Assembly (NCBI GenBank): GCA_021613375.1 | Contig: CM038716.1 | Coordinates: 3,807,684-3,871,683, forward strand | From: Megaleporinus macrocephalus | Taxonomy: Eukaryota > Chordata > Actinopteri > Characiformes > Anostomidae | Direction of reading: 5' to 3' | Length of the DNA: 64,000 bases | Shown here: in pieces, positions 49,049 to 60,700 of the stretch | How the letters are laid out: each line of letters begins with the position of its first letter | Position numbering within the stretch: the stretch's first letter is position 1 | The notes under the pieces: model-generated | The model's database searches: none | What the model was told of the DNA's origin: nothing | What the model saw: only the letters and a program-made list of their open reading frames with translations | Program-made: the position numbers and the translations under genes

Positions 49049-49845
49049 GCAAACCTTCTGGTTGGCAGCTGAGACAGAACAACTAAGCAAAAACTGGAAA
49101 CAGACAGAAACCAACAGAACACAATCCTGCAAATAATAAAACAGTGTGTGCGTTTAATAAAAGACCCTATACTGCAACTGCAATGTCTAGCACTGAAATC
49201 TTGTTCATATTGTGCAGCCCTTCCTAGAATACTGGACTTCTGCCATAAACGGTGATAATCAGCTTATTTATTTATTTATTACTCCTTCTTTATATATTTT
49301 ATCTTTTTTCTCCCAATTTTGCATATTATTGCAACTATTGTGTCTTATTCTTCCCAATGTCATTCAGCCCCTGGTTAACACTTGCTAACACCTTAACTAC
49401 ACCTGTAAAGATGAGGTTCCTGTCCCAGCAGCTCTGCCACATGCTGGACAGAGTTTGTAAAGTGATAGTAAAGATCAGAATGAAGCCCTCGCAGGTGTGT
49501 ATACGCTTAAACACAGAATGTTAAAGGACAGAGTGCTGGAACGCAACGCCACGCTGCTGTGAATTACTGGAGAGAGAGAGAAGCGGTGTAGACATGCCTG
49601 AGCGGACACACTAGAAAGAAAGTTTCCACTGCTGGAACCATAGTGATGCAGGCACACGTGCATACGCGCATGCAGCATCGTGGCGTCCTTTTTCATTGCT
49701 TCTCGCCGTCACACACAAATCTTAAATCGATGCAAGCAGCTGTCTAGAGTACTATTTACAGTTTACAAAGAAAACACACACAAATGCAAACAAGGCATTC
49801 TCAAAGCGCCAAACTAGTTTACTGTGGCTTCATCTGGAACTTCTC

Positions 49846-49882
<37 letters not shown>

Positions 49883-49892
49883 GAGAGCGAGA
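49846..49892. repeat. GA microsatellite in irs1 intron
   Basis: A run of GA dinucleotides broken by three C substitutions. Confidence 0.9.
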
Positions 49893-50427
49893 GAGCAAGA
49901 AAGCGAGGTGAAACGAGGACACAGTGATGAGGGATCCAAGTGGGCCGTGAGGAACTCATCCAGACCAGCGGAGCAGGGCGGAGTGAAAATGCAGTGCTGC
50001 GCTCTCTCTCTCTTTTTGCTCACACACACACACACACACATGCAGCCTGCTATTTAGACACACACACAAATCAAACGAATACACAGAGATCAAACAAACA
50101 CCCAAGTGCACAGAGATCAAACGCAAATACATCTGCACAGAAACACTCAATACACTCACAAAAATCTCCCGTTAGTGGGGGCACGCGCCATCAAAGGCAG
50201 AAGACAACAGCTGTTGAACTCTATTGATAGAAATGTTCCATTCCTTTTTTCAGAACTCCATCCTGCCTCACTGCTCCTGTCTCACTGATCTCCTACCCAT
50301 ACCTGTCCATCACCTGACTCAAAATCAGCAACACTGCAAAGCCTTATACTGTTCTACCGTCCACCTCTCCTTCATTCCTTCAATCTGTATCACATGACAC
50401 ATCTAGCAATAATGCTACACTGCTAAA

Positions 50428-51057
50428 TGGAGATGAAAGGATCGATCGGATATGTATGGACAACGACCGATTTATAATAAAAATATGCCAACGAGCACAA
50501 TTTCTGTAGTTCCAGCTAGCGCTACATTCAGGACGAGGAGTGGGAAACCCCTCCGGCTAGCTCCCTGCAATTCCTATTTTACCACTAGGTGGAAATACAC
50601 ACCCTTTCAGTGTCGACAGACTGACTAAAGCAGCGGTTTTTTTCGTGGCAGGTATTTACCGCACGTGACTCAGACTCATCCAGGGCAATCTATAACATCT
50701 GTAAAATCAGCATGTCTTGTGGGCGAAGACATTTAACATTACTAATCTGATACAGCACTTAAGAGTACACCACACGGCTGAATACAGTGCGTATCAGCAA
50801 ACAGCAGAGCTAGCACACACAGCTAGCACAAAACAAACAACCCAGAACACTATACAGATCAGATCTGACCGGTACTAACAGTACAGAAGCAACAACAGCT
50901 AGAGAGCTAAAGGAATCACAGTCAAAGTGATTGAGTTAATAGCGCTAGTGTTTCAACCATGTTTCATGACTTGCTTGCGCTAATAACTGCATGTAGCCTG
51001 CTGTGGCATACAGCCCGCCCTCGATCGGTATCTGCTATCGGCCTCGGTTCATCTCTA
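50428..51057 (-). mobile_element. Non-autonomous hAT element, 630 bp
   Basis: The ends read TGGAGATGAAAGGATCGATC and (inverted) TAGAGATGAACCGAGGCC. The flanks carry CTGCTAAA (50420-50427) and CTGCTATA (51058-51065), a 7/8 match to an 8-bp target duplication, the hAT hallmark. The interior is homologous, in opposite orientation, to 16748-17566, sharing for example the block around CACTAGGTGGAAATACACAC. No transposase is encoded. Confidence 0.75.
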
Positions 51058-51065
51058 CTGCTATA

Positions 51066-52539
51066 TCTTAATAAAGCACCTGAACATTCTTATAAAGAGA
51101 CACTCCTGAAAGACTGAACTGTGCTCTCACATTGATTCATTAGCCACTTTAATGGGCACGTAGCCTGCTTTTTTCCATATTATATTTTGACCCAGTCCAC
51201 ATGTTATCACACAAATGTAATGTAATGTAATATCAATAACTATCAGTATTAATTACTATAAGACCATTACCTGCCCTCTCTTTGCCTTTTACCACTCAAC
51301 AGACTTTTTCCGCTACTGTGCCTTTAAGAGTGATATCAGATAAATGAGGTCTCCCCTGAGTAGCTGCTCTGTGTCATGCCTCTTTCACAAAGCACTCTTT
51401 AACCTGACTGGGCGGGGCTAAAGTGCTGTAGGCTAAATAGGTGTATATACAGCATGTAAATGTGTTGGATCTTATGACCTCAGAGAAACAATGGATTGAA
51501 AACGCAGCTTGGTTTTCATATAAGGGACCACATGGACTGAGACAGTGAACTAAAACCGTAACAGTGTTCGCATATTACTTTCTAGCTCCAAAATATATTG
51601 GTTTTGTCTGATCTGGGCCCTTTCAAACAAACTGAAATGTGGGTCAAATCTGCAGGAGCCACTGGGTGAAGTCATAGAGTGACACAAAGAAGGAAGGGCG
51701 TGTGCCATAACTGATTTACTTTTAATCTAATAGCTTTGATGCGGGATCCGTTTGCTGTATTTTGTAGTTCTGCTCAATTTCACCAGTTTTTTGACTGCTG
51801 AAGTACATCAAAGTCCTCTCAAGCTCAACCACGTGACCATTTAGGAAAACTACTGGCCAAGCGCAGCCCACAACAGCACGAAGTTTGTGTACAAACTGAG
51901 CACGGATTTGACCCGTCTCTCCTCGTGCTTTAACAAGCTGCTGTAAAAGGGGGCACAAAGACCTGTTACATGCCTGGCCTTCTCAATTCACACACATTCC
52001 AGACCATGAAAGAGCTCAACAGAGGTGGCTTGCCTTCAGTCCCAACGCTCAGGAATCAAACATGCACACCAGCTCACCCTCTACTCAAGCTCACCTCACA
52101 GTTGTGCCAAAAAAACAACTAATTTACCACAATTTGTCACCAGTATCAAAATAATAAGTACCTGCACACATCATTTTGGAACAAATCAGAATTTAAGTCA
52201 TTTTTAAGTGATTATTAATCACTTAAATGTGACTGGAGGAGTCATTTGCACTACATTAAATTAATTAATTAGCTATTATTTTGAAAATCGCCCAAGAATT
52301 TTATTTGAGAATAAAAAAAAAACAAAAAACCCAAACAAAAAAATAGAATAACTGTACGGTTAATTCAGATATCTGAAAACCGATGCAGCAGAACTGCCAC
52401 TGCAGATCTATCAATGTACTTTAGTAGCAATTCTGTTTAAACAATAGAACCATTCACTTTGTTATATTTCTAGCTCTTCTGTGAAAAGGTTCACTTCAGT
52501 TCACGTATTCAGCGCTCAGACTCTTTCCACGTGCCTTAA
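51066..52539. other. Intron interval without recognisable genes
   Basis: No repeat family recognised. It leads into the CpG-rich element downstream. Confidence 0.45.
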
Positions 52540-52930
52540 AGAGAGAGATGGAGAGAGCAAGAAAAAGAAAACCAGGAGAAAACAGAAGGAGCGCGCTCAA
52601 CAATGAGACCCCAGCACGGTGGGCTGAAGTGGGCAGGGCCCGCCGTCGTCTCACACTGACACGGCCCACCAAAGAACTCTCTCACCCCGCCCCACCCCAC
52701 GGCTCGCCAATCGGAGCGCGGCTCTCTGTCGCTCCCGGCGCCTCAAACCATGGCCCCTTAATCCACTGTGACATGAGAAGAAAGCACCGCGGCGACAGGG
52801 TAACCATGGAGACCGGCGGCGCAGGCAACCGGCCACACGGGAGCATGCCATGCACGGGCCAAGCGCCAAACGCAGCCAATGACACTGAACACAAGGGACC
52901 GCATCCTGCAGCAATTACACTGAACACACA
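52540..52930. promoter_or_regulatory. CpG-rich candidate promoter or enhancer inside irs1 intron 1
   Basis: This is a GC- and CpG-rich island within AT-rich intron. It contains CCCCGCCCCACCCC (Sp1/KLF type, about 52685-52698), a CCAAT box (GCCAATCGG, 52706-52714) and GGTAACCATGGAGAC (52799-52813), close to the RFX X-box GTNRCCATGGYAAC; a GGCAACCGG half-site follows at about 52826. It could be an alternative irs1 promoter, a distal element or an unannotated noncoding-RNA promoter. Open frames across it on both strands look like GC-rich chance frames. Confidence 0.45.
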
Positions 52931-53589
52931 CACACGGAGGGGCAGCCAATGAACTGAAGACACAAAACAGCAGCCTGTTACAGATAAAGACTAAAAATAT
53001 TCTCACTCACATACAGAGAAAATAATAAACTATACCAGCTGGAGTAATTAGAGTGACAGCAGAACACAGGACTACTATTGCTGCTTGGTCTTTAAGCGTA
53101 TTAAATGGTTGTAAACAAACAACTGAATTAGCCTAATTATCCAATTACCCGTACTCACAGAGGAAAGAGACACTAAAAATAAACCACCTACACACGACTA
53201 TAGATTAACGCAGGAGCAATGCTTTCCTTTTACTCAACAGGCTCCAACAGTGACACTATTTTTTTTTTTTTACTTCCAGGTCATAGTGGACTTTCCAGGG
53301 AAAAGTGGACTGGATTAGTGCTGTGATGCAGTGATGTTTTCTGAATATTTGAGGGTCCTCTGTGCACAACTTTGTACAAAAGTATAAAATAATGAACAGC
53401 TCTTTATTTTTTTAAGCAGCATAACAAAAGCCTAGGTAAACAAATACATACAGAAGCAAACAAGTGAAACAATGTATGTTTCAGTGGCTTGTGTATCATT
53501 TCTGTTTTATTGACATTTGTGTAAACCATTAAATCATTAAATGTTCCTGTATTTGATTTGTTTTTGTTAATAGATGGCGCAAACACTAA

Positions 53590-54170
53590 TGAAAAACGTT
53601 ACAAATAAATAAATTGTGGGGTGGCCTGTGGTCTGAGGGCCTTAACGAGGATTTTCTACATAATTCTGTGGTGGAGATGCCAAACAAAGTCATTCAGAGG
53701 GGTGTGATGTGAAATAGTTCAAGGTACAGACTCGGTGCTAGGAACCAGAAGAAACATTAATGATGGTAAAATAACGCTCAATTTGAATAAAATATGTTTT
53801 CTTTGGAATGAGTTTTGCCTCACAATGCCCTGCATGTGCTTACGAAATAAAAATACATTTAAATAAATACTTTTTTTTTTTGTTTTTTTTTTTTATTTAC
53901 AAACCATTAGAGACAGGCAGTGTATTCATAACCGTATCTTATAATAACTTAGGGTCCAGGCATCCTAGTTAAAAAGCGCCCCCATCATCAACTCTATGAA
54001 CAATTCTGTTTCTCTAGAACAAAACATTTCACATCAAATTAATAAGATTATACCACCTACGCCAAACTATGGTGATGCCTTCAGGACTCTGGTAGTTGTT
54101 TTTTTAGTTTCTTGTTACAGACCTGAAGGTACTGCATGTTGTTATATAATGCATAGAACGTCATCAGCTA
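53590..54170. mobile_element. Dispersed repeat related to 28,540-28,800
   Basis: Shares GGCAGTGTATT, ATTTCACA(C/T)CA and ATATGTTTTCTTTGG-type blocks with 28,540-28,800, in the same order. It is a non-coding, probably MITE-derived sequence. Confidence 0.4.
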
Positions 54171-54179
54171 AAAACAGAC

Positions 54180-54750
54180 AGGGGGTGTGTACTAAATCGC
54201 CTACTAGTCAGTAGGTACTAGATTAGAGCCAATACGTACTGCTTGAGCGGCAGACTAGTAGGCAATTCCAGTAGGCGAGTAAGTATCCATCCGCAATCTT
54301 ACCAGCATTCTGTGACACAAGACGTCAGACCGCAAAAGTCCCGCTATTCATTTATTAGCCCTGTTTACTGACAGATTTAGACACTTTCTGTGACACTGAT
54401 CTTTGTTTTTGTCTGAATATGTACTCAATGTCGAGCTGTAGCTCAGAGAGGAATTTAGTCATGTTTTACCTCAGCAGTAGCGCTATCTTCTGTAGCGGCA
54501 GTTCACTAGACGTAGCTACTCGCACACAGCCGACGCACCGCTTTTTACTTGTTTCCCTCCGCGGCTCCAGCTGAATCATGGGATAGCACAGTGTGCTGCG
54601 GTCGCATACATAAAAATTGCTGTCGATTTAATAGGTCATCTGGGTACCACTCGCCTACTACTTGATGCCTACCGAGTATTCGGACATACTAGCCGCGCTC
54701 GCCTACTGATTTCCCTACTGAGTAGTAAGCATGTAGGTGATTTTGGACGC
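54180..54750. mobile_element. MITE with CGCCTACTA-type inverted ends
   Basis: The left end has ACTAAATCGCCTACTAGTCA and the right end CTACTGAGTAGTAAGCATGT followed by AGGTGATTTTGGACGC, imperfect inverted copies of each other. The interior is non-coding. It resembles a common teleost MITE (from memory). Confidence 0.6.
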
Positions 54751-54957
54751 AGGCAGGGTGTTCTCTGTTCATGGCCTGACCAAACCCACAAAAGACCTCT
54801 CACCTCATCCTGGCCTTTGCACATGAAGGAAAGAGAGGGAGCTAGCTTATGTGCAAGTGAGACGTCAGCTGTATGAGAAGAACATAACGTTCACTGCATC
54901 CATGTAACGAACACCTCTCAGTTTCTGTCACTTCACAGCCTCATAAAGGAAAGGAGG

Positions 54958-54962
<5 letters not shown>

Positions 54963-54996
<34 letters not shown>
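54963..54996. repeat. CA microsatellite in irs1 intron
   Basis: An uninterrupted CA run of about 17 units. Shorter CA runs occur at 45130-45148, 45267-45292 and 50021-50041 in the same intron. Confidence 0.95.
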
Positions 54997-54997
<1 letters not shown>

Positions 54998-55049
54998 CTT
55001 CACAGGGTAAAAAAAAAAAGTGGTTATGCAACACTGAAGCTCTGTGTCC

Positions 55050-55500
55050 TCACTTTCCTCAAAGCTCAATGCATGTACACAAGTCAATGCAAATACACAT
55101 TAGAGAAGACTTCCTGATTATCGGCTCCTCCTGGCCCGTTCCCAGGACCGTACCTGCATCTGAAATGCTGCTCGCTTCCAACAAACTTAGAATGTGCACA
55201 TTAGTATTAATGCACATGCAAGGCAATGATAATGAAATGTGGAAACAATATCCCGTATAACAGATACAACTTCAATAAAACTCATGATGCTGCTGCTTTC
55301 GGCCTATTTCTTCTATTCAATCAAGTTAATCTTCTCTGTGTAAACAGCAAGGTCATTTCCAGGTCAGCAAAGTGGCCTCCTTAATCTGAGAAGCTGTGCC
55401 GTTTCTCTTGTTATGGTTACGATAAATGTTTGGGTCCGGGAAGTCGGTGATAAATCTGTGTCAAACCGTTCAGCTCCAGCTGAAGAAGCGCAAGAACTAA
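55050..55500. promoter_or_regulatory. Candidate intronic enhancer with octamer, FOX-like and DR5 sites
   Basis: A non-repetitive stretch of intron 1 containing a perfect octamer ATGCAAAT (55087-55094), a forkhead-like TGTAAACA (55339-55346) and two perfect AGGTCA half-sites spaced by five bases (55350-55366). The motifs are seen directly; enhancer function is inference. Confidence 0.4.
55350..55366 (+). promoter_or_regulatory. Perfect DR5 nuclear-receptor element (RARE type)
   Basis: AGGTCA TTTCC AGGTCA. Direct repeats of AGGTCA with a 5-bp gap are the classical binding site of RAR/RXR heterodimers. Both half-sites match the consensus exactly. Confidence 0.5.
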
Positions 55501-57758
55501 ACAACACAATCTGAATTTCGTAGTTGAAACCTTTCTAGAAATCGTCAGCATAGCCAAGTTTCAAAAGTTCACTTGTTTCTTATTAACTCTATAGAAAAAA
55601 AAAGCTCTCAATGATAATTACATGAGCCTATGTATCACTGAAAAACTATAATGAGTAACCGCATTCAGGAGGGAACAGTGATTCTGTCTTCATCACCGTG
55701 ACAGAACAACAGGGTAGATTTTATTCTCTGCTTTTAATATTAGTAACAATTATTTAAATACTTGCATGCTGTCTTTAGTTTGTTTTCTTAATGTTTGTCT
55801 TTAGTTTGTTAATTTCATAAATTAATGTTTTTATTGAATGCCATTGCAAAAAACAAAAGAAAAAAAATTCTTTTTTAATTACCAGTTTGCATGTAATGAT
55901 TGGTGGCAAGCAGTGGTTCATTTTGCCTTGTGTTTAAACACCCGGCCACTAGAGAGCAGTGTTGTAATCTAGCTTCAGTCTATGTTGGAGTCTTTTACTC
56001 CAACATAAACAAGTACCATAAGGGTGCACCAGTAACATTAGCATTATCTGTGCATATAGAGGTGTTATTTTATTATGACATTTTTCCTAAAATTAGAGAC
56101 TTGCATACATTATAGCATACAGGTGGTGTGGTGGGTTTACCGCAGTACAGTTGAGGGCTGCATTTTTAGCCGTTAGCGCTGGACAGGCTGTGTTTCTTTT
56201 CACTGTGTTTAATTGGCTTGAAATTGCACCAAAAAAGTTTGTGTTATGAACTGTAAACTCAAGTTTCTATTGAGAAGTTTAAAGGTTGCAGTAACTTGCA
56301 GTATGCCGTTATTGGTAAGCTACACTTAAAACTAAACACCTCACAAACAAATTTTCCAGTAATTTTTTTGATTTATTCCTATATGATATAAGCAAGCCAA
56401 CTCAGACAGACGAATAAAGGTAACTCAATAAGTACCTAAGTGGTACCCTTAACTTGAGTAACTTCCTGTTTTAATACTTTTACTTGTAAATGTAATTCGG
56501 TAACAGAACTTTCGCATTAGTAGAACTTTTCAGTAGCTGCTAATCATGGCAAGTTGAGTGGCTAATTTGTATCCCAGAATGACAAATTCACTGGTTTCAT
56601 GTGATTTTTATATGAAGTTGTGATCCAAAGTTACTTTCTATAGTGCTAGGCATGCGTGTGCATAGACACACACATACCAAAGACATCAGAGCAAGAAAGA
56701 TGTCAGAGAATCAGTTCAGGCTATTCACATCCTCATAGATGGCACATCATCAAATTTGGAATTTTTCCAAGGATTAGCCCTGTTCAGCACATCTGCTTTG
56801 ACTCACAGGATAATTATCTAGTCCTTTGTTAGATTGATCAAATGCATTAGCGAAAACACTATACTGTCTTGCGTCATGGTTTTCTAGGACTGGAGCGCTA
56901 AACTTCGCGAACACTGTGCACAGCAGAAAAAACCTTGACAACTCAAACATACATACACATCCATATATAGCCAAATGGGGGGAAAATCTTGAGCAGACAT
57001 ACAAAGAGAGGAATTCATACATGAAAGCCTTGGTGACACATTAAGCAAAGTGCAGCTGCTTAGTCATAATACTTCCAGGGAGAGATCACACATGAGGTTC
57101 TTGTCTTCAACAGCACTCTTTCAGCTCATTCACAAAAAAAGGCTGATATTAATCAACTGCTGTATAAACACAACCAAGTCAACACTTAGGGTTGAGTCAC
57201 TCACTGACTAAACCACTCACTCTATGCCTTTCAAGAGCAAACTCCTGCACAAAGAAAAACAAGTTGTACTTGAGCCGCTTAGTGACTCAGAAGCGCTTAA
57301 ATGTGCGTGTATTCTTTGCTGCGGTATGAACAAGTGTAGGCACGCCGACCCTACTGTACCCCATTCACACATATTCATTTATCTGCCTGCAGTGTCAGGG
57401 TGAGGGGACTGAGGGCTGCACAAAATAACCCCCGTCGACTCCCCACCCTACCCTCAGCTCTGTGCTGGAGCTTCAGACCAGGGATTTTCCACTGAAAGCT
57501 CAAACTTCACACATGACTGAGAGCTGGCTTATAAACAATAACATGACATGCATGTTCTGTAATGAATACTGTGGGAAGATCTGCTGACTTACTCACTACC
57601 CATCACTCTGCTGACTTCCCATCACTGCTTCCATATGCTCTCACAAATTGTGTGCATACGAGTGAGCAAAAAAAAAAGAAGAAGAAACCACACACCAAAA
57701 AACATAATAAAAATAAAATAAAATTCAAGACATTCACAGCACACAGACACAAGCTGAA
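55501..57758. other. Intron interval adjacent to irs1 exon 1
   Basis: Mostly unique-looking AT-rich DNA. No alternative exon is apparent, but short noncoding exons could not be seen. Confidence 0.45.
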
Positions 57759-57770
57759 GCTTACCTTCTC
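57759..57770 (-). other. irs1: irs1 intron 1 splice donor
   Basis: The minus strand reads GAGAAG|GTAAGC, with the first intron base at 57764. This is a near-consensus donor that interrupts codon 1100 after its first base. If it were not used, the frame would stay open for 46 more codons to a TGA at 57624-57622, adding a strongly hydrophobic tail (FYFIFIMFFGVWFLLLFFLL) unlike any IRS1 C-terminus known to me. That supports the donor being real. Confidence 0.85.
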
Positions 57771-60700
57771 TATGACTGAGGTTTCCTCTGGCCTCATCTG
57801 CTTTCTGGAAGCTTATACTAGCATAGGCACTGAGTTCCTCCACCCCTCCTGTTGCTTCCAGCTCCGCCTGCCGGGCCTGGAATAAGCTCCAGTCCGGAAC
57901 AGCCTGCTCTCGGTTCTGCGCCAGATCCAGATCAATGTAGTTCAGCCCATTCTGGTTCTGATGAGCCAAGCTGGCAGCTGTTGTCGCTTCTCTCCGTCCA
58001 CTGGATGTGCTGGCAGCTGGAGAAGAAGCAGCAGCAGCAGCAGCCGCCGCCGCCACCGCCTCAGCAGGCTTCAGCCAAACGTTCTCAAAAGAGGCGGAGC
58101 TGTGGCGCTTGACGTCTTCCGATTGAAAGCCTGCCGCTGTACCTACAGCTCCTCTGGTCGGCGTGGAGGAAAATGTCTCAGAGCTATGCCGTCTTCTGCC
58201 TTGTGGGTCGGCCCGGATCACTTTGGCACCCTGGTCTCGCGTGGGCGTTGAATTCACCCGGGTGAACGCACTGAGACCCGTCAGTGGACCAATAAGAACA
58301 GGCCTACCGATCGTGATGTCGTTGCTGAGTGAATTGGAGCAAGGAGGGGCTTCAGAGTCTGGTATGGAGGTGTTGATGAGCATCATCTGGGAATTAGGAT
58401 AGGCTGTACAAGAGGCACCCAATTTCATGCTGATGTAATCACGTTCACAGATGCTTTCACAAGACGGAGGGTGAGAGGTGGCAGAGGCCTCTGATGGAGT
58501 AATAACTGCATAGTCAGAACAAGAGGAAGCCATCGGTATTCTAGAGTCTGAAAGCAAACTCCGTGAACCCAGCTGCATGTTCATGTAGTCGGAGGAGTCT
58601 GACAGGGCATCAGCTCCATTGCTAGCAAATACTGGTGAAAACAGAGAAGCTAAGCTTGCTGAAAATGCCTTGTCATTAAACTCAATGTTGACATACTCTC
58701 CAGGGCTTTTGGGCTCAGGTGGGAACGGGCTTTCCCGCATGCGAGGAAGAGTACTGGCTTTGTTAGCATCCAGGGATAGCCTTGTAGGTCGTGCTAGTCT
58801 AGAGTTGCTTTCTGATCGTTTGGGCCTAACAGAAGGTGGGTGAGAGCTGCACTGACCACCCAGACTATCGCTGCTAGCTGAGGACGAGGACGAGTCAGCG
58901 CAAACCAAGCGATTCGTACCCAGTGACATCCGTAGAGGACTCTGGTCCTGCTTCCTGTTGGCATGTTTGAAAGAGCGGGGCAGGGAGAAGTAGGCATACG
59001 CAGGCCTGGATGGCTCATCAACAGGGTTAAAGTAGCAGTCGGGTGAAGTTCCGGTGGTCGAGCAGCTAGCGGGAGACATGTTTATGTAGTCTCCACATGA
59101 TGACACTTTCCCCTCTGTGCTCTCGACTGAAAGCTTAGGGTTGACACCATTGGTCCAAATCTTGCCATAGTTTGTTGAAACATCTGGTGAGCAGCTACCA
59201 CTTGGCGACATCATCATGTAGCCATTGGAGTCTACTCTTGAGTGCTGTCGTGGGTTGATGATCTGCTGTGGGGCTGAGACACTTTTCGGACTCATAGGCA
59301 TGTAATCTCCACTTTTTCCTGTTACCACAGAGGGGGCTACACCCGGCGACATTGGCATGTAGCCATCATCCTTGTGACTGGAACCACTGCTGCTCTCTGC
59401 TGGTTGCATTTCCAAACCATCTTCTGAATACAGGCGCGTGGGCATGAACGAGTTTCTATACGTTGATGTAGACGGCGATGCTGCTGCTCGACCATTAGAA
59501 TAAGCTGGGGTCATGACCGTGTATTCCTCCAGCGAAGCAGCGGGTGACTGTGAAGGTGTTTTCTGGTGGCACAAGGTAGGGGGCGATGTGCCGGACGAAT
59601 GAGTTCTCTTCCTGAAACATTTCTCCAGCTCTGGCTCATCCAGGCGAGACGGCGTACCTCTGGATTGACTCCGTGACTGACTCCCAATGCTAGTTAACGA
59701 GCCAGGTTTAGCCATAGAAATGTAGTTGTTTAGTTCCTCCTCTTTGGCTGGAGGCGTATGCCCAAGTGAATCGGGGGTTACGCTGCGGAAAGAGCTCCGA
59801 AAATCACATGGACTGGATCCATATTCGTCAGAGGAGATGAAGCCCCCATCACTAGGTGAACCAGAGATGGAGGCGCTGGAGCGTCTGGGAAAGAGGCAGT
59901 CTGACGTAGAACCATGTCCACTGGTGCTGCTAGAGGAAAGGCTGACAGGGCTGATGGCTGACGGGGAGCATCGCGCTGAGGGCATGGGGATGGATCTGCT
60001 GTGGTTCAACGGAGGATGCAGCCTGGATCCTCCTCTGTGCCTCTGTGACTGAGGCCGTGCAGTGCTAGGGCTGCCAGGGCTTCCATCTACAGAAGCAGGC
60101 CTCGACATGGTTCCCTCCCCATCGCTGGACGCTCTCACTCTGAACGAATGGCTATGTTTGCCTGTGCCTGCAGGAGACGTGGCCGTCACGCTTTCAGCCC
60201 TGGAACGCCTTCCCAGCCCAACCTGGCTCGGGGGAGGGTTGTTGTGATGATGCCTCGTCCTGACCGGCACTGAAATGGGGTTGGAGCAGTTGGAGGAGGA
60301 CTGGCTTTTGCTACGAGGTCGGAACTCTTCGCTCATAGCTTTCATGGCTTCCAGAATGGTTTCGTGCATGTTTTGAGCCACAACCGAGTCGTCAACCTGC
60401 ATCCAGAACTCTCCTGGTCCGGTCACGGCGGACCTCCCGACTTCGATGAAGAAGAAATTCTCAGAGTGGCCGCATCGTCGGATATTCATCAGCTGCAGCA
60501 CCACGGCCGCCGCATCGGAATTCAGCTTCACAAAGCCTAGAGTCTTATTAGTCAGACACAGTCTGTAAACCCCTGTTAAGTTTTTTGTCTGCCCAAGTCC
60601 CTTTGGTTTCAAGATAACTTGCCACACCTCTTTGAAGGCAGGACCCGGTGTAGTTTCCCCATAATTGTCCTCCCCAACTCCGTTGCTCGCGGCGCTTTCG

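Larger units (their letters stand above)
41229..57764 (-). other. irs1: irs1 intron 1 (16,536 bp)
   Basis: This is the interval between the donor and acceptor. It carries transposon insertions listed separately, a foldback, a CpG-rich element and a candidate enhancer. No open frame inside it resembles a known cellular protein on either strand, so I see no nested gene. Confidence 0.68.

Noticed and set aside
52548..53006. Open frames on both strands across the CpG-rich intron element
   Set aside because: GC-rich sequence lacks stops by chance. The residues show no domain, and frames exist on both strands at once.
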